Assembly: GCA_023266455.1 (NCBI GenBank)
Contig: JAHFQD010000048.1
Coordinates: 1-9,461, forward strand
DNA length: 9,461 nucleotides
Source: Candidatus Muproteobacteria bacterium
GTDB lineage: Bacteria > Pseudomonadota > Gammaproteobacteria > Acidiferrobacterales > Sulfurifustaceae
Reading direction: 5' to 3'
Below are positions 1 to 7,126 of the stretch, one piece after another. Under the pieces are notes generated by a model, which worked only from the letters and a program-made list of their open reading frames with translations, was not told the origin of the DNA and ran no database searches. The position numbers and the translations under genes are program-made. How positions within the stretch are numbered: the stretch's first letter is position 1; each line of letters opens with the position of its first letter.

Positions 1-2
1 GC

Positions 3-149
3 GCTTGGCTCGCACATCGATGGGACGATCCCGCGTTTCCGCGAACCTTTCCGTGGTTCGCCACGCCGCGTTATTGGGAGCAGCAAATCCTCGCGCTCAA
101 ACAACAACTCGCGTTGTTGGAAGAGCCGCCGCTTGTGTGGCATCCGTAG
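3..149 (+). CDS. C-terminal end of an unrecognised protein (5' partial)
   Basis: The third reading frame is open from the window edge to a TAG at 147-149 and encodes the last 48 residues of a protein that begins upstream. The segment is rich in Trp, Phe and Pro at first (FPWFATPRYWEQQ). It then forms an amphipathic Leu/Gln/Glu helix (ILALKQQLALLEEPP) and ends VWHP. This looks like real protein, whereas the competing frame starting at position 5 reads as Arg/Ala/Val shadow sequence. The stop lies 22 bases before the next gene on the same strand, so the two may be co-transcribed. I do not recognise the family from this tail and assign no function. Confidence 0.5.
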   Translation, partial: AWLAHRWDDPAFPRTFPWFATPRYWEQQILALKQQLALLEEPPLVWHP

Positions 150-171
150 CGCATCATCAGAGTAACGACCT

Positions 172-702
172 ATGCCAATTCGAACGTATAAGAATATTCA
201 TCCGACCATCGCCGCCAGCGCTTATGTCGATGACATGGCCACCGTGATCGGTGATGTCGTCATCGGCGAGGATTCCTCCATCTGGCCGCACTGCACGATC
301 CGCGGCGACGTGAATCGCATCCGCATCGGCGCACGCACCAGTATCCAAGACGGCACCGTGATCCACGTCACGCATGCCCACGCCGCCATCCCCGACGGAA
401 CCCCGACGATCGTCGGCGACGACGTTACCGTCGGTCATCAATGCACCTTGCACGCCTGCACCATCGAAAATCTTTGCCTGGTCGGCATGGGCTCGATCGT
501 GCTCGACGGCGCGATCCTGCGCCAAGGTGTGATGTTGGGCGCGGGGAGTTTAGTAACCGAAGGGAAGGAACTTGAAGGCAGCTACTTATACGTCGGCCGC
601 CCCGCGAAGCGCATACGCGAACTGACCGCGCAGGAAAAAGCATGGTTCGCTTATTCCGCGCGGCATTACGTAAAACTAAAAAACGACTATTTAGTCACTT
701 AA
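172..702 (+). CDS. yrdA: Gamma-carbonic anhydrase family protein (YrdA/CaiE-like, left-handed beta-helix)
   Basis: The 176-residue protein is a full-length member of the gamma-carbonic anhydrase/YrdA family, which folds as a trimer of left-handed beta-helices and binds zinc or a similar metal at subunit interfaces. The hexapeptide-repeat pattern runs from about residue 25 to 130. Family landmarks are IRGDVNRIRIG (R44, D46), SIQDG (Q59), VIHVTH (H65, H68) and VGHQCTLHAC (H89, H94). H89 and H94 have the five-residue spacing of the two paired metal ligands in Methanosarcina Cam, and H65 is the likely third. The C-terminus, with YVGRPAKRIREL and a helix ending KLKNDYL, matches E. coli YrdA closely. 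No strong ribosome binding site precedes the ATG, but the N-terminus aligns well. Carbonic anhydrase activity is unproven for most YrdA proteins, so the family name is safer than an enzyme name. The stop overlaps that of the convergent transporter gene. Confidence 0.93.
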   Translation: MPIRTYKNIHPTIAASAYVDDMATVIGDVVIGEDSSIWPHCTIRGDVNRIRIGARTSIQDGTVIHVTHAHAAIPDGTPTIVGDDVTVGHQCTLHACTIENLCLVGMGSIVLDGAILRQGVMLGAGSLVTEGKELEGSYLYVGRPAKRIRELTAQEKAWFAYSARHYVKLKNDYLVT

Positions 703-2506
703 CAAATTGCAAACGCGTATCGAGTAGTTCGATGATATCGCCGTTCCTTAAGGGAACGCCGTCGGCGGGAACCGGTTGGCCATTCACCGTTGCCGCTTTA
801 TTACTCTCACCCAGCGCTTGCAGCGAACAACGACCGTCGTTGGTGGAATTGATGACCGCCGAATTTTCACCGGTTTTCCCGAGCTTGGTGATATTCGCCA
901 CGATCGGAATACGCCGGCCCACATGCATACCTTCCAGCACTAGCAAATGCCCGCGCGGCTTGATGCCGCTCAACGCTTCTTCAGGCGACAGCACCTTGCC
1001 GCCTTTGATGAACCGCACGGTGCCGCTGGTCATGAGACGGTCTCTCTCTTTAGCCGGCATGGTTAAAAACTTGGTCATACTAATCAGGTTGTAACCGCCG
1101 GCTTTCTCGACGATGACATGATCGTCCGCCACCGTCTCAGCATGCTGTTCCACTACACCACCGATGTCATAACCTTCGAGTTCTTCTTCAGGCGAAACGC
1201 GCAAACCCATTTGTTTCAAAACCAGGAACATGATGCACGCCGTCGTCGCCGTCCATAGACCGCAAGTGCCGATGCCGATTAGCTGCACCACGATTTGATC
1301 CATTCGCGTATGGCTGTTCGGAAACTGACTGACGTCGCCAAATAACCCAACGCACAAGGTTCCCCAAATGCCGCAGAACAAATGCACCGGTACCGCGCCC
1401 ACCGGATCGTCGAGTCGCCATTTCAGCAGTAATTCGGTGGCGATATTGGACAGCATGCCCGATGTGAAACCGATCACCAGCGAGTTCGCCGGCGACACGA
1501 GATTACAACCGGCGGTGATGCCGACCAACCCACCCAGAATGCCAGACAAAAATTTCGCCGTAATGTCGCGCTTACGTTGAAACGCGGCGCAGTGCAGCAG
1601 CGATCCAATGCCACCCATAGCCGCGGCGAGGTTGGTATTGTTGATGATCGAACCGACCTGATCGTTTAACGCCAGTGTGCTGCCGCCGTTAAAGCCCCAC
1701 CATGCCAGCCATAGGATCAACACTCCTAACGCCGACATGGCGATGCTGTTGGAATTCATCGGCCGCACTTCACCGCGCGGACCGAAGCGCCCAAGCCGGG
1801 GACCGACGATTATGATGCCAATGAACGAAATCCATCCGCCCACCGAATGCACGACGGTGGAGCCAGCGAAATCGAGAAAACCGATATTCGTTAGCAAAGT
1901 CTTGTTGTCGGGGAAAAAAGAATTACCCCAAGCCCAATGGCCAAACACGGGATAGATAAGAGCGGTAGCGACTGCCGAAACGATCATGTACGCCGCGAAA
2001 CCCGTGCGCTCCGCTAACGCGCCGGAAACGATAGTCGCGGCGGTGCCGGCGAACGCCAGCTGAAATAAAAAGTGAATCCACACACCGCCGGGCCAACCTT
2101 TGGAAACATCGAGGCTCAACGAAAACCCATCCGAGCCTAAATAACCGAAAGCGGTGTGACCGAACATCGTGGCCCAACCGATAAAGAAGAAACAGATGGC
2201 GCACACCATCCAGTCCCCGATATTTTTCATCGCCGTGATCGGCGCCGCGCGAGTACGTACGAGCCCCGCTTCCAAAGCGAGGAAGCCCGCTTGCATGAAG
2301 AAGACCAGCGCGCCAGCGATTAATACCCAAAGCCGATCTATTTGCAGGCCGTAGTCGATCGCCGGCGCGGCCGGTGCCGCTGCGGGTGTTGGCGTAGGTG
2401 TCGCGCTATCCGCACCGAACGCAACGCTGGCGAAAAGTAAAAGCAACGTAACGACCATGCCCAAAATGGAAACGACGTTGTTTCCGCTAAATCGCATATT
2501 TCTCAT
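695..2506 (-). CDS. amt: Ammonium transporter (Amt/MEP/Rh) with a C-terminal FHA-like domain
   Basis: This 603-residue protein has three parts. Residues 1-32 are a signal peptide (AFGAD cleavage region), as in E. coli AmtB, followed by a Pro/Ala/Thr stretch at 35-49. Residues 52-435 are the Amt channel. The signature DFAGSTVVHSVGG carries D212 and pore His H220, and the second pore His is H375 in DDPVGAVPVH. GALAER is at 162-167 and the usual post-channel motif GLRVSPEEELEGYD at 434-447. Residues 448-603 are extra, since a plain Amt ends near here. The last 85 or so (LLVLEGMHVGRRIPI, LGKTGENSAVI, ATVNGQPV, PLRNGDIIELL, RLQF) follow the strand pattern of a forkhead-associated domain. I chose the ATG at 2506 because GGGGA lies five bases upstream. 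The longer open frame to 2728 would overlap aroE and has an uncharacteristic N-terminus. A sigma-54-type promoter match lies upstream. No glnK/PII gene is in the window. The transport role is certain; the FHA assignment is likely. Confidence 0.9.
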   Translation of the reverse strand: MRNMRFSGNNVVSILGMVVTLLLLFASVAFGADSATPTPTPAAAPAAPAIDYGLQIDRLWVLIAGALVFFMQAGFLALEAGLVRTRAAPITAMKNIGDWMVCAICFFFIGWATMFGHTAFGYLGSDGFSLSLDVSKGWPGGVWIHFLFQLAFAGTAATIVSGALAERTGFAAYMIVSAVATALIYPVFGHWAWGNSFFPDNKTLLTNIGFLDFAGSTVVHSVGGWISFIGIIIVGPRLGRFGPRGEVRPMNSNSIAMSALGVLILWLAWWGFNGGSTLALNDQVGSIINNTNLAAAMGGIGSLLHCAAFQRKRDITAKFLSGILGGLVGITAGCNLVSPANSLVIGFTSGMLSNIATELLLKWRLDDPVGAVPVHLFCGIWGTLCVGLFGDVSQFPNSHTRMDQIVVQLIGIGTCGLWTATTACIMFLVLKQMGLRVSPEEELEGYDIGGVVEQHAETVADDHVIVEKAGGYNLISMTKFLTMPAKERDRLMTSGTVRFIKGGKVLSPEEALSGIKPRGHLLVLEGMHVGRRIPIVANITKLGKTGENSAVINSTNDGRCSLQALGESNKAATVNGQPVPADGVPLRNGDIIELLDTRLQFVK

Positions 2507-2567
2507 GTCATTCCCCAGCCAATCGTTGGCCTTTTTTTCATTCGCGACGAACATCGCGGTTGCGACA

Positions 2568-2583
2568 CGCAACGGCGATACCA
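2568..2583 (-). promoter_or_regulatory. Sigma-54-type (-24/-12) promoter match upstream of the ammonium transporter
   Basis: Read on the minus strand, this is TGGTATCGCCGTTGCG. It matches the sigma-54 consensus TGGYAY-N5-TTGC, with the invariant GG and GC separated by exactly ten bases. The last base is G rather than the usual A/T. If the C of TTGC is -12, transcription would start near 2557, leaving a leader of about 50 bases before the ATG at 2506. Ammonium transporter genes in proteobacteria are commonly driven by NtrC and sigma-54, so the location fits. The -12 half lies inside a short inverted repeat (GTTGCG-ACA-CGCAAC on the plus strand, 2559-2573). This is a match by eye, with no transcript evidence. 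Confidence 0.55.
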
Positions 2584-2600
2584 AAACAATGTCGGAAATA

Positions 2601-2621
2601 CGTACTAGGAAGATTAGTACG
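2601..2621. promoter_or_regulatory. Inverted repeat (candidate operator) in the aroE-amt gap
   Basis: A perfect 7-bp inverted repeat, CGTACTA-N7-TAGTACG, lies in the 163-base gap between aroE and the transporter gene. With one mismatch it extends to ten base pairs. It would be centred about 54 bases upstream of the transcription start predicted from the sigma-54-like element. That position suits a regulator-binding site, although classical NtrC sites usually lie further upstream and have a shorter spacer. It has no T-tract and is not a convincing terminator for aroE. Confidence 0.4.
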
Positions 2622-2669
2622 GATATAGGGGAATTTCGCGCCGCGCGGCCTTGGAGAGGTTCCGAGGGT

Positions 2670-3518
2670 CTACGACTCGCCGCGACGTAGAATCGCGATA
2701 ATTGGCTGAGTTTGGGGACGCACGCCATTCCATACTAAATAAGACTCCGCCGCCTGCTCCACCAACATACCGATTCCATCGGCGATTTTAGCGGCGTTGT
2801 GCAGTTCGGCCCACTCCATAAATGGCGTCGGCCGCTCGGCGTACATCATGTCGTACGCGAGCGCACCGCGCGCGAGCAGGGTTTCGGGTAGCGGTGGCAA
2901 CTCACCCTGAAGCGAGGCCGAGGTGGCGTTGATGACCACGTCGAAATGTTTACCGCGAAGTTCCTCGTAACCGCAGCCTTCAGTTTTTCCGTACGCTTCG
3001 AACTCGCGCGCGAGATGGCGTGCCTTGGCGACGGTGCGGTTGGCGACTACCAGTTTCTTCACGTGATGTTTCAGCAGCGGCGCCATCACGCCGCGCACTG
3101 CGCCGCCAGCGCCTAAGAGCAAGACCATCTTGTCTTTGAGCTGCACGCCGAGATTGTGCTCGATGTCGTGCACTAAACCAGCGCCATCGGTGTTGTCGCC
3201 GAAAATCGATCCGTCTTTTTCGAAGCGCAGAGTATTTACTGCGCCGGCGATTTGCGCGCGGTCGGAGAGATGTTCGGCCAGACGAAACGCGTCGAGCTTG
3301 AACGGCAGCGTGATGTTCAAACCGTTGCCGCTGTGCGCGCGGAACTGATCCACCGCTTGCGCTAATCCGCCGACATCGACTTGGATCGCGGTGTATTCGA
3401 GCGCGTGTTTGAACTGATGCGCGAATTGTTTATGAATGAACGGCGACTTGCTGTGCGCCACGGGGTTACCCATAACGGCGAAGCGCTTCTTTTTTTCAAA
3501 ATCGAATGGGTCGGCCAT
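2670..3518 (-). CDS. aroE: Shikimate dehydrogenase (NADP+)
   Basis: The enzyme reduces 3-dehydroshikimate to shikimate with NADPH in the chorismate pathway, in the cytoplasm. The 282-residue protein is of normal AroE length and carries the whole signature set. SKS (23-25) binds substrate, and NITLPFK supplies the catalytic K74. AGAVNT supplies N95, and GDNTDG the catalytic D111. The nucleotide-binding site is GAGGAVRG (136-143) followed by NRT (160-162), then INATS, YDMMY (222-226) and DGIGMLVEQAA (Q255). The first eleven residues (MADPFDFEKKK) are a short charged extension before the conserved RFAVMGNP, so the exact start is slightly uncertain. The gene begins 22 bases after the stop of the upstream alpha/beta hydrolase gene, so the two are probably co-transcribed. 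The following transporter gene is set apart by a 163-base gap with its own promoter-like element. Chorismate made by this pathway is the substrate of UbiC encoded later in the window. Confidence 0.97.
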   Translation of the reverse strand: MADPFDFEKKKRFAVMGNPVAHSKSPFIHKQFAHQFKHALEYTAIQVDVGGLAQAVDQFRAHSGNGLNITLPFKLDAFRLAEHLSDRAQIAGAVNTLRFEKDGSIFGDNTDGAGLVHDIEHNLGVQLKDKMVLLLGAGGAVRGVMAPLLKHHVKKLVVANRTVAKARHLAREFEAYGKTEGCGYEELRGKHFDVVINATSASLQGELPPLPETLLARGALAYDMMYAERPTPFMEWAELHNAAKIADGIGMLVEQAAESYLVWNGVRPQTQPIIAILRRGES

Positions 3519-3540
3519 ACGTCCGCCATCTTACTCGTAA

Positions 3541-4200
3541 TTACGCGGGGAGCGCGTTCACATGCGACAGAATCGCTTGCCGCAAATCGTTTAGCCGGCC
3601 ATGGAAAAAATGACCGACGCCGCTCAACATAACGATCGTCGGCGGCGGCTGCATGCGCTGCGCCCATTCGTTCACCGCGTTCGCCGGCACTACATCGTCG
3701 TCGTCGCCTTGAACCACCAACCACGGCGCGTTCGGCGAACGCATGGACGCGAACGGATACAAATTCACCGCCGGCGCGACCGTCACGATCTGCGCTACCG
3801 GCACTTGCTGCGCGGCGCGCGCGGCGACATAACCGCCGAAAGAAAAACCACCGAGCCAAATGACATCGTGCGGCCGGCACGCGCGCGTCCAGTCCAACAC
3901 CGCCAGTAAATCTTCGAGTTCGCCTTCGGCGTTTCCGAAAACACCTTCGCTCGCGCCGACGCCGCGAAAGTTAAAGCGCACCGTGCGCAATCCCAAATCG
4001 CCGAACGCGCGAGCGAGCGTGTGCACCACTTTATTAGTCATGGTGCCGCCTTGCAGCGGATGCGGATGGCAAATTACTCCCGTCGCACCCACGGCTTTCT
4101 GTTCGTCGGGGCAAGTCGCCATAAGTTCCAACGCGCCGGTGGGGCCCGGGATGCGCAGCGACGTCACGCCGCAAGGAAACACATCGTGTTCTGAAGTCAT
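3541..4200 (-). CDS. Alpha/beta hydrolase (YtfL/DLH-like small serine hydrolase)
   Basis: The 219-residue protein belongs to the compact alpha/beta-hydrolase group common in proteobacteria. Visible landmarks are HPHPLQGGTMTNKVV (45-59), the RFNFRGVGASEG turn (75-86), the nucleophile elbow GFSFGG with Ser120, and GDDDDVVP supplying the acid (D168 or D169). VGHFFHG supplies His197. Family members act as esterases or thioesterases of mostly unknown substrate, and nothing here narrows that. There is no signal peptide, so it is probably cytoplasmic. The open frame extends upstream to an ATG at 4263 (21 more residues, rich in Pro and Gly). I prefer the ATG at 4200 because homologous proteins usually begin shortly before the IPGPTGALE motif, but neither start has a clear ribosome binding site. 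The gene is followed 22 bases later by aroE. It is divergent from the TerC-family gene. Confidence 0.85.
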   Translation of the reverse strand: MTSEHDVFPCGVTSLRIPGPTGALELMATCPDEQKAVGATGVICHPHPLQGGTMTNKVVHTLARAFGDLGLRTVRFNFRGVGASEGVFGNAEGELEDLLAVLDWTRACRPHDVIWLGGFSFGGYVAARAAQQVPVAQIVTVAPAVNLYPFASMRSPNAPWLVVQGDDDDVVPANAVNEWAQRMQPPPTIVMLSGVGHFFHGRLNDLRQAILSHVNALPA

Positions 4201-4300
4201 GCTGCGCTGTATGCCTGGGGGTGGCGCAAATTGCAAGCCGTCGCCATTATGCGCTCGCGGCATCTGTGTTAATTTCGTGTCTTAACTTGCATACCCTATC

Positions 4301-4304
4301 GGAG
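4301..4304 (+). promoter_or_regulatory. Ribosome binding site that fixes the TerC-family GTG start
   Basis: GGAG at 4301-4304 lies six bases before a GTG codon at 4311. This is well placed for translation and supports starting the TerC-family protein there. The in-frame ATG at 4221 would add 30 residues with no counterpart in the family and would overlap the start region of the divergent hydrolase gene. Confidence 0.7.
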
Positions 4305-4310
4305 ATTCAC

Positions 4311-4994
4311 GTGGAGTTCGGCAGTCCCGCTTTTTGGGTGGCGCTTGGCCAAATCATTCTTATCAACATCGTGTTGTCGGGCGACAACGCCATCGTGATC
4401 GCCTTGGCGGCGCGCGCACTGCCGCCACTCCAGCAAAAGCTGGCGATCTTATGGGGCAGCGGCGCGGCTGTGGTGCTGCGCATCATTCTGACCGTGGTCG
4501 CGATCGAGATGTTGAAACTGCCTTATCTCAAACTCGTTGGCGCGGTATTGCTGCTGTGGATCGGCATTAAATTGCTGGTCTCGGAAGAAGAACAAGGCGA
4601 AGGCGATCCCGTCAGCACCGGTCTGATGGCCGCGATCCGAACCATCTTGATCGCTGACTTGGTCATGAGCGTGGACAACGTGATCGGCGTCGCGGCGGCG
4701 GCGAAAAATAGCCTGACGCTGCTGATTCTCGGCCTCGGCATCAGCATCCCGCTGGTGATTTTCGGCAGCACGTTTTTGCTCAAAGTGATGGAGCGTTTTC
4801 CGATCGTGATCATCATCGGCGCCGGACTATTAGGTTGGGTTGGCGGCGAGATGTGCGTAACCGATCCATCGCTAAAAGAATGGGTGGACGCCAACGCTAC
4901 TTGGCTTCACTTCGGTGCGCCGGCGCTTGGCGCGGTCATCGTGGTGACCGCCGGCAAATGGCTGACGCACCGCGCGGAACCAAAGCGCCGTTAA
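4311..4994 (+). CDS. TerC/YjbE-family integral membrane protein (putative Mn2+ exporter family)
   Basis: From the GTG start this is a 227-residue protein of the TerC family, YjbE subgroup, within the LysE-like transporter superfamily. It is almost entirely hydrophobic, with about seven membrane segments. The two pseudo-repeated family motifs are present: LSGDNAIVIALA (D25, N26) and MSVDNVIGVAAA (D122, N123). Their acidic residues are thought to line the metal path. A charged cytoplasmic loop (SEEEQGEGDP, 91-100) separates the halves, and the protein ends in a basic tail (HRAEPKRR). Several TerC-family proteins in other bacteria export manganese or help load metal into exported enzymes. Whether this one does so is inference. 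I looked for a yybP-ykoY manganese riboswitch upstream and saw none. The stop codon overlaps that of the convergent glutathione transferase gene by four bases. Confidence 0.88.
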   Translation: MEFGSPAFWVALGQIILINIVLSGDNAIVIALAARALPPLQQKLAILWGSGAAVVLRIILTVVAIEMLKLPYLKLVGAVLLLWIGIKLLVSEEEQGEGDPVSTGLMAAIRTILIADLVMSVDNVIGVAAAAKNSLTLLILGLGISIPLVIFGSTFLLKVMERFPIVIIIGAGLLGWVGGEMCVTDPSLKEWVDANATWLHFGAPALGAVIVVTAGKWLTHRAEPKRR

Positions 4995-5587
4995 CGCGGC
5001 GATTCGGTTTCGACGAAACTGGAGCGCGCGCTAAACGTCGCCAACCATTGCGTCAGCCGCGGATAGTCACGGCGCCAGTCGTGGGGATAACGCAAATCGA
5101 CGTAAGACAACGCGGTGGCCAACGCGATATCCGCGATGGTGATTCGATTCTCGACTAACCACGGCACCTCGCCGATTTCGCGTTCGGCGAATTCTAAACA
5201 GCGCGCGACTTTTCCTTCTTGATGTTTCAGTGCGTCGGCAGACTGTTGTTCAGCCGGACGGCGTTTTTCCAGCAAGCGCGTGATTACGGCGTCCATGATG
5301 CCGTCGCCGAGCGCTTCCCAGCGCAAGGCGCGCCAACGTGCTTCACCGGCAATGGGAATCAACGCCGGCGCGGCGAGTGAATCCAAGTATTGAACGATCA
5401 CCACCGAGTCGAACAACGTCGAACCGTCGTCGCGTTCCAACACCGGCACCTTGGCCATCGGATTGCGTTCGGCCACGCGCGGATCAGCGGCCTGGACGTC
5501 GATGACATCCATCGGCAAACGTTTTTCCAGGGCGACCATACGCACTTTGCGCGCGTACGGCGACGTCATCGAAGCGAAAAGTTTCAT
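4991..5587 (-). CDS. Glutathione S-transferase family protein (YibF-like)
   Basis: The 198-residue protein is close in length and sequence layout to E. coli YibF. The N-terminal thioredoxin-like domain starts MKLFASMTSPYARKV, with Ser9 or Thr8 in the glutathione-activating position. It contains the cis-Pro motif KVPVL (46-50) and the gamma-glutamyl contact DS (60-61). The all-helical C-terminal domain has DGIMDA (95-100), RPAEQQ and the conserved ITIADIALATAL N-capping box (T150, D153). The substrate is unknown. The open frame extends 17 residues further upstream, but the ATG at 5587 matches the family start, and GGGTAA just before it serves as a weak ribosome binding site that overlaps the ubiA stop. 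Only four bases separate the genes, so it is the third gene of the ubiC-ubiA operon. It may be translationally coupled to ubiA. A role in quinone chemistry or detoxification is possible from context only. Confidence 0.9.
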   Translation of the reverse strand: MKLFASMTSPYARKVRMVALEKRLPMDVIDVQAADPRVAERNPMAKVPVLERDDGSTLFDSVVIVQYLDSLAAPALIPIAGEARWRALRWEALGDGIMDAVITRLLEKRRPAEQQSADALKHQEGKVARCLEFAEREIGEVPWLVENRITIADIALATALSYVDLRYPHDWRRDYPRLTQWLATFSARSSFVETESPR

Positions 5588-5591
5588 GTTG

Positions 5592-6461
5592 TTACCCGTA
5601 GTAATCGAAAAGTAAGCCGATGAACACTGCGATGCCAAAGTGATTGTTGTCCAAAAACGCGGTGAAACAGCGCGTACGATCGTGGTCGCGAATCAGCCAT
5701 TGCTCGTAGGCAGCAAACACGGCGGCGACGATGAGGCCGACATAATAAAGGGACCCGCGCTGCATCATGCCGCCAGCGACCGCAAGCAACACGAGCGTGC
5801 CCAGATGAAACACGCCGACGAAAAAAAGATCGTAACGTCCGAATAAAATCGCCGTCGATTTCACGCCGACGCGCAAGTCGTCGTCGCAGTCGACCATGGC
5901 GTAGATCGTGTCGTACGCCACCGACCAACACACATTGGCCGCGAACAACACCCAGGCCACGACCGGCACGTCGCCGGTTTGCGCGGCGAACGCCATGGGG
6001 ATCGACCAACCGAAGGCCGCGCCCAAATAAAATTGCGGCAGATGAGTGTAGCGTTTGAGAAACGGATACGTGGCCGCGAGAAACACGCCAACGAAAGACA
6101 GGGCGATAGTGAGGCCGTTCAGCGTCAACACCAACGCGAACGCCGTCAAACATAAGGCGACAAATAGGATCAGCGCTTCGCGCGGCGACACCCGCCCGGC
6201 CGCGATCGGCCGCTCGCGCGTGCGCTCGACGTGCGGATCGAAATCGCGGTCGGCGTAATCGTTAATGACGCAGCCCGCCGAGCGCATCAGTGCAACGCCG
6301 AGGATAAAAACGATCAGCACCTGCTGGTTTGGTTGCCCGGCGGAAGCGAACCACAAACCCCACAGCGCCGGCCACAACAGCAAAAAAATTCCGATCGGCC
6401 GATGCAGCCGCATCAACTTCGCGTAGTCGACCCATTTGACGCTCAACAGCACGACTGACAT
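5592..6461 (-). CDS. ubiA: 4-hydroxybenzoate polyprenyltransferase
   Basis: UbiA attaches the polyprenyl tail to 4-hydroxybenzoate, the second committed step of ubiquinone synthesis, in the inner membrane. The 289-residue protein has eight to nine hydrophobic segments. It carries both Mg2+-diphosphate motifs of the family: NDYADRDFD (67-75, the NDxxDxxxD box) and [13 protein letters not shown] (183-195), followed by [11 protein letters not shown]. The N-terminal [17 protein letters not shown] and the [10 protein letters not shown] loop (81-89) are also typical. I start at the ATG at 6461, where GGAG lies just upstream, although the spacing is short. A GTG at 6485 would add eight residues. The gene overlaps the end of ubiC by 19 bases, which suggests translational coupling. 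UbiC product feeds straight into this enzyme. The tail length (Q-8 or other) cannot be read from the sequence. Confidence 0.96.
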   Translation of the reverse strand: MSVVLLSVKWVDYAKLMRLHRPIGIFLLLWPALWGLWFASAGQPNQQVLIVFILGVALMRSAGCVINDYADRDFDPHVERTRERPIAAGRVSPREALILFVALCLTAFALVLTLNGLTIALSFVGVFLAATYPFLKRYTHLPQFYLGAAFGWSIPMAFAAQTGDVPVVAWVLFAANVCWSVAYDTIYAMVDCDDDLRVGVKSTAILFGRYDLFFVGVFHLGTLVLLAVAGGMMQRGSLYYVGLIVAAVFAAYEQWLIRDHDRTRCFTAFLDNNHFGIAVFIGLLFDYYG

Positions 6462-7006
6462 ATCTCCGGCAAAAACATCTCGCACACCAATAACGGCTTA
6501 CCGGACAAGCGAAATACCGAGCGCCGGCCCCAAATTTCATCCGGTGCGTGCCCGACGTTGGCGGCGGTTAGTTCGAACAACGCGTGACGCGGCGTCAGCC
6601 GCACGATTTCGACGTCGCCGCGTTCCATGGTGGGATCGGCAAACAACGCCGCCCCGAGCGGCCGCGCACCGAGACGCGCCAAACGTCGCTCGTGCCCCGT
6701 CAGCGTCGAACGCGGAATAATCGTGCGCGCAAATACCCAAGGCCGCTCGTTACACAGCAATTGCACATGGCGCACGAATACCGACCTGCCGTTTTCCACG
6801 CCCAATACCTGCGCTTCGTCGAGCGCTGGCCGCGACCAGCCGCGGGACAATACATTCACTCGAAAATTTCCGCCGCAGGCCGTGATCACGCGCTGCGTCA
6901 ACGACGAGGTGTCCAACAGCCAAGGTAGATATTTTTCGGGAATCGCTGAACGCGACCAGCGTCGCGCCGGGCGCCATGCGGTGATGGGGTGATAAGGGGA
7001 TCGCAT
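6443..7006 (-). CDS. ubiC: Chorismate pyruvate-lyase
   Basis: UbiC splits chorismate into 4-hydroxybenzoate and pyruvate, the entry step of ubiquinone synthesis, in the cytoplasm. The 187-residue protein carries the family landmarks: [12 protein letters not shown] (29-40), [21 protein letters not shown] (R79 corresponds to the active-site Arg76 of E. coli), ARPLGAALF (114-122), WGRRSVF (159-165) and LLVCEMFLP (E176 corresponds to Glu155). It is slightly longer than the E. coli enzyme, mainly at the N-terminus. It ends with an unusual Cys-rich tail (EICQSCC). It is first in the ubiC-ubiA-gst operon and is transcribed away from the PagL-like gene, with 120 bases between the two starts. The ATG at 7006 is the only good start. 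The sequence just upstream is AT-rich, and no strong ribosome binding site is apparent. Confidence 0.94.
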   Translation of the reverse strand: MRSPYHPITAWRPARRWSRSAIPEKYLPWLLDTSSLTQRVITACGGNFRVNVLSRGWSRPALDEAQVLGVENGRSVFVRHVQLLCNERPWVFARTIIPRSTLTGHERRLARLGARPLGAALFADPTMERGDVEIVRLTPRHALFELTAANVGHAPDEIWGRRSVFRLSGKPLLVCEMFLPEICQSCC

Positions 7007-7054
7007 CGAAATATTATCTCATAGCTAGCGCGCGTTCCCCGTTTCGTCGTAGCC

Positions 7055-7060
7055 TATACT
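7055..7060 (+). promoter_or_regulatory. Possible -10 element for the PagL-like gene
   Basis: TATACT lies 66 bases before the ATG of the PagL-like gene, in the 120-base gap shared with the divergent ubiC. It matches five of six bases of the sigma-70 -10 consensus. The expected -35 region (around 7032-7037) is poor, so this is a weak prediction. Confidence 0.3.
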
Positions 7061-7126
7061 TTTGAACCATAAGTTGGCTTGTTAGATCAAACTCGTCATC
7101 AACAACAACGGGGATCTTTCGGTTCT

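Noticed and set aside
2507..2728. Longer start for the ammonium transporter, beginning at 2728
   Set aside because: The extra 74 residues overlap aroE, do not resemble an Amt N-terminus, and would sit before a normal signal peptide. GGGGA correctly placed before the ATG at 2506 decides the start.
3362..3909. Overlapping frames on both strands opposite the alpha/beta hydrolase and aroE genes
   Set aside because: They are Arg/Ala-rich shadows of strongly conserved genes, with no family features.
4221..4310. ATG start for the TerC-family gene at 4221
   Set aside because: The added residues have no counterpart in the family, while GTG at 4311 has GGAG at the right distance and gives the usual N-terminus.
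4201..4310. yybP-ykoY manganese riboswitch upstream of the TerC-family gene
   Set aside because: Such a riboswitch often precedes this family, but the gap is only about 110 bases and I could not find its conserved loops or paired arms.
5584..6153. A 189-residue minus-strand frame inside ubiA
   Set aside because: It is Arg-rich shadow sequence in another frame of ubiA, which has both of its catalytic motifs intact.
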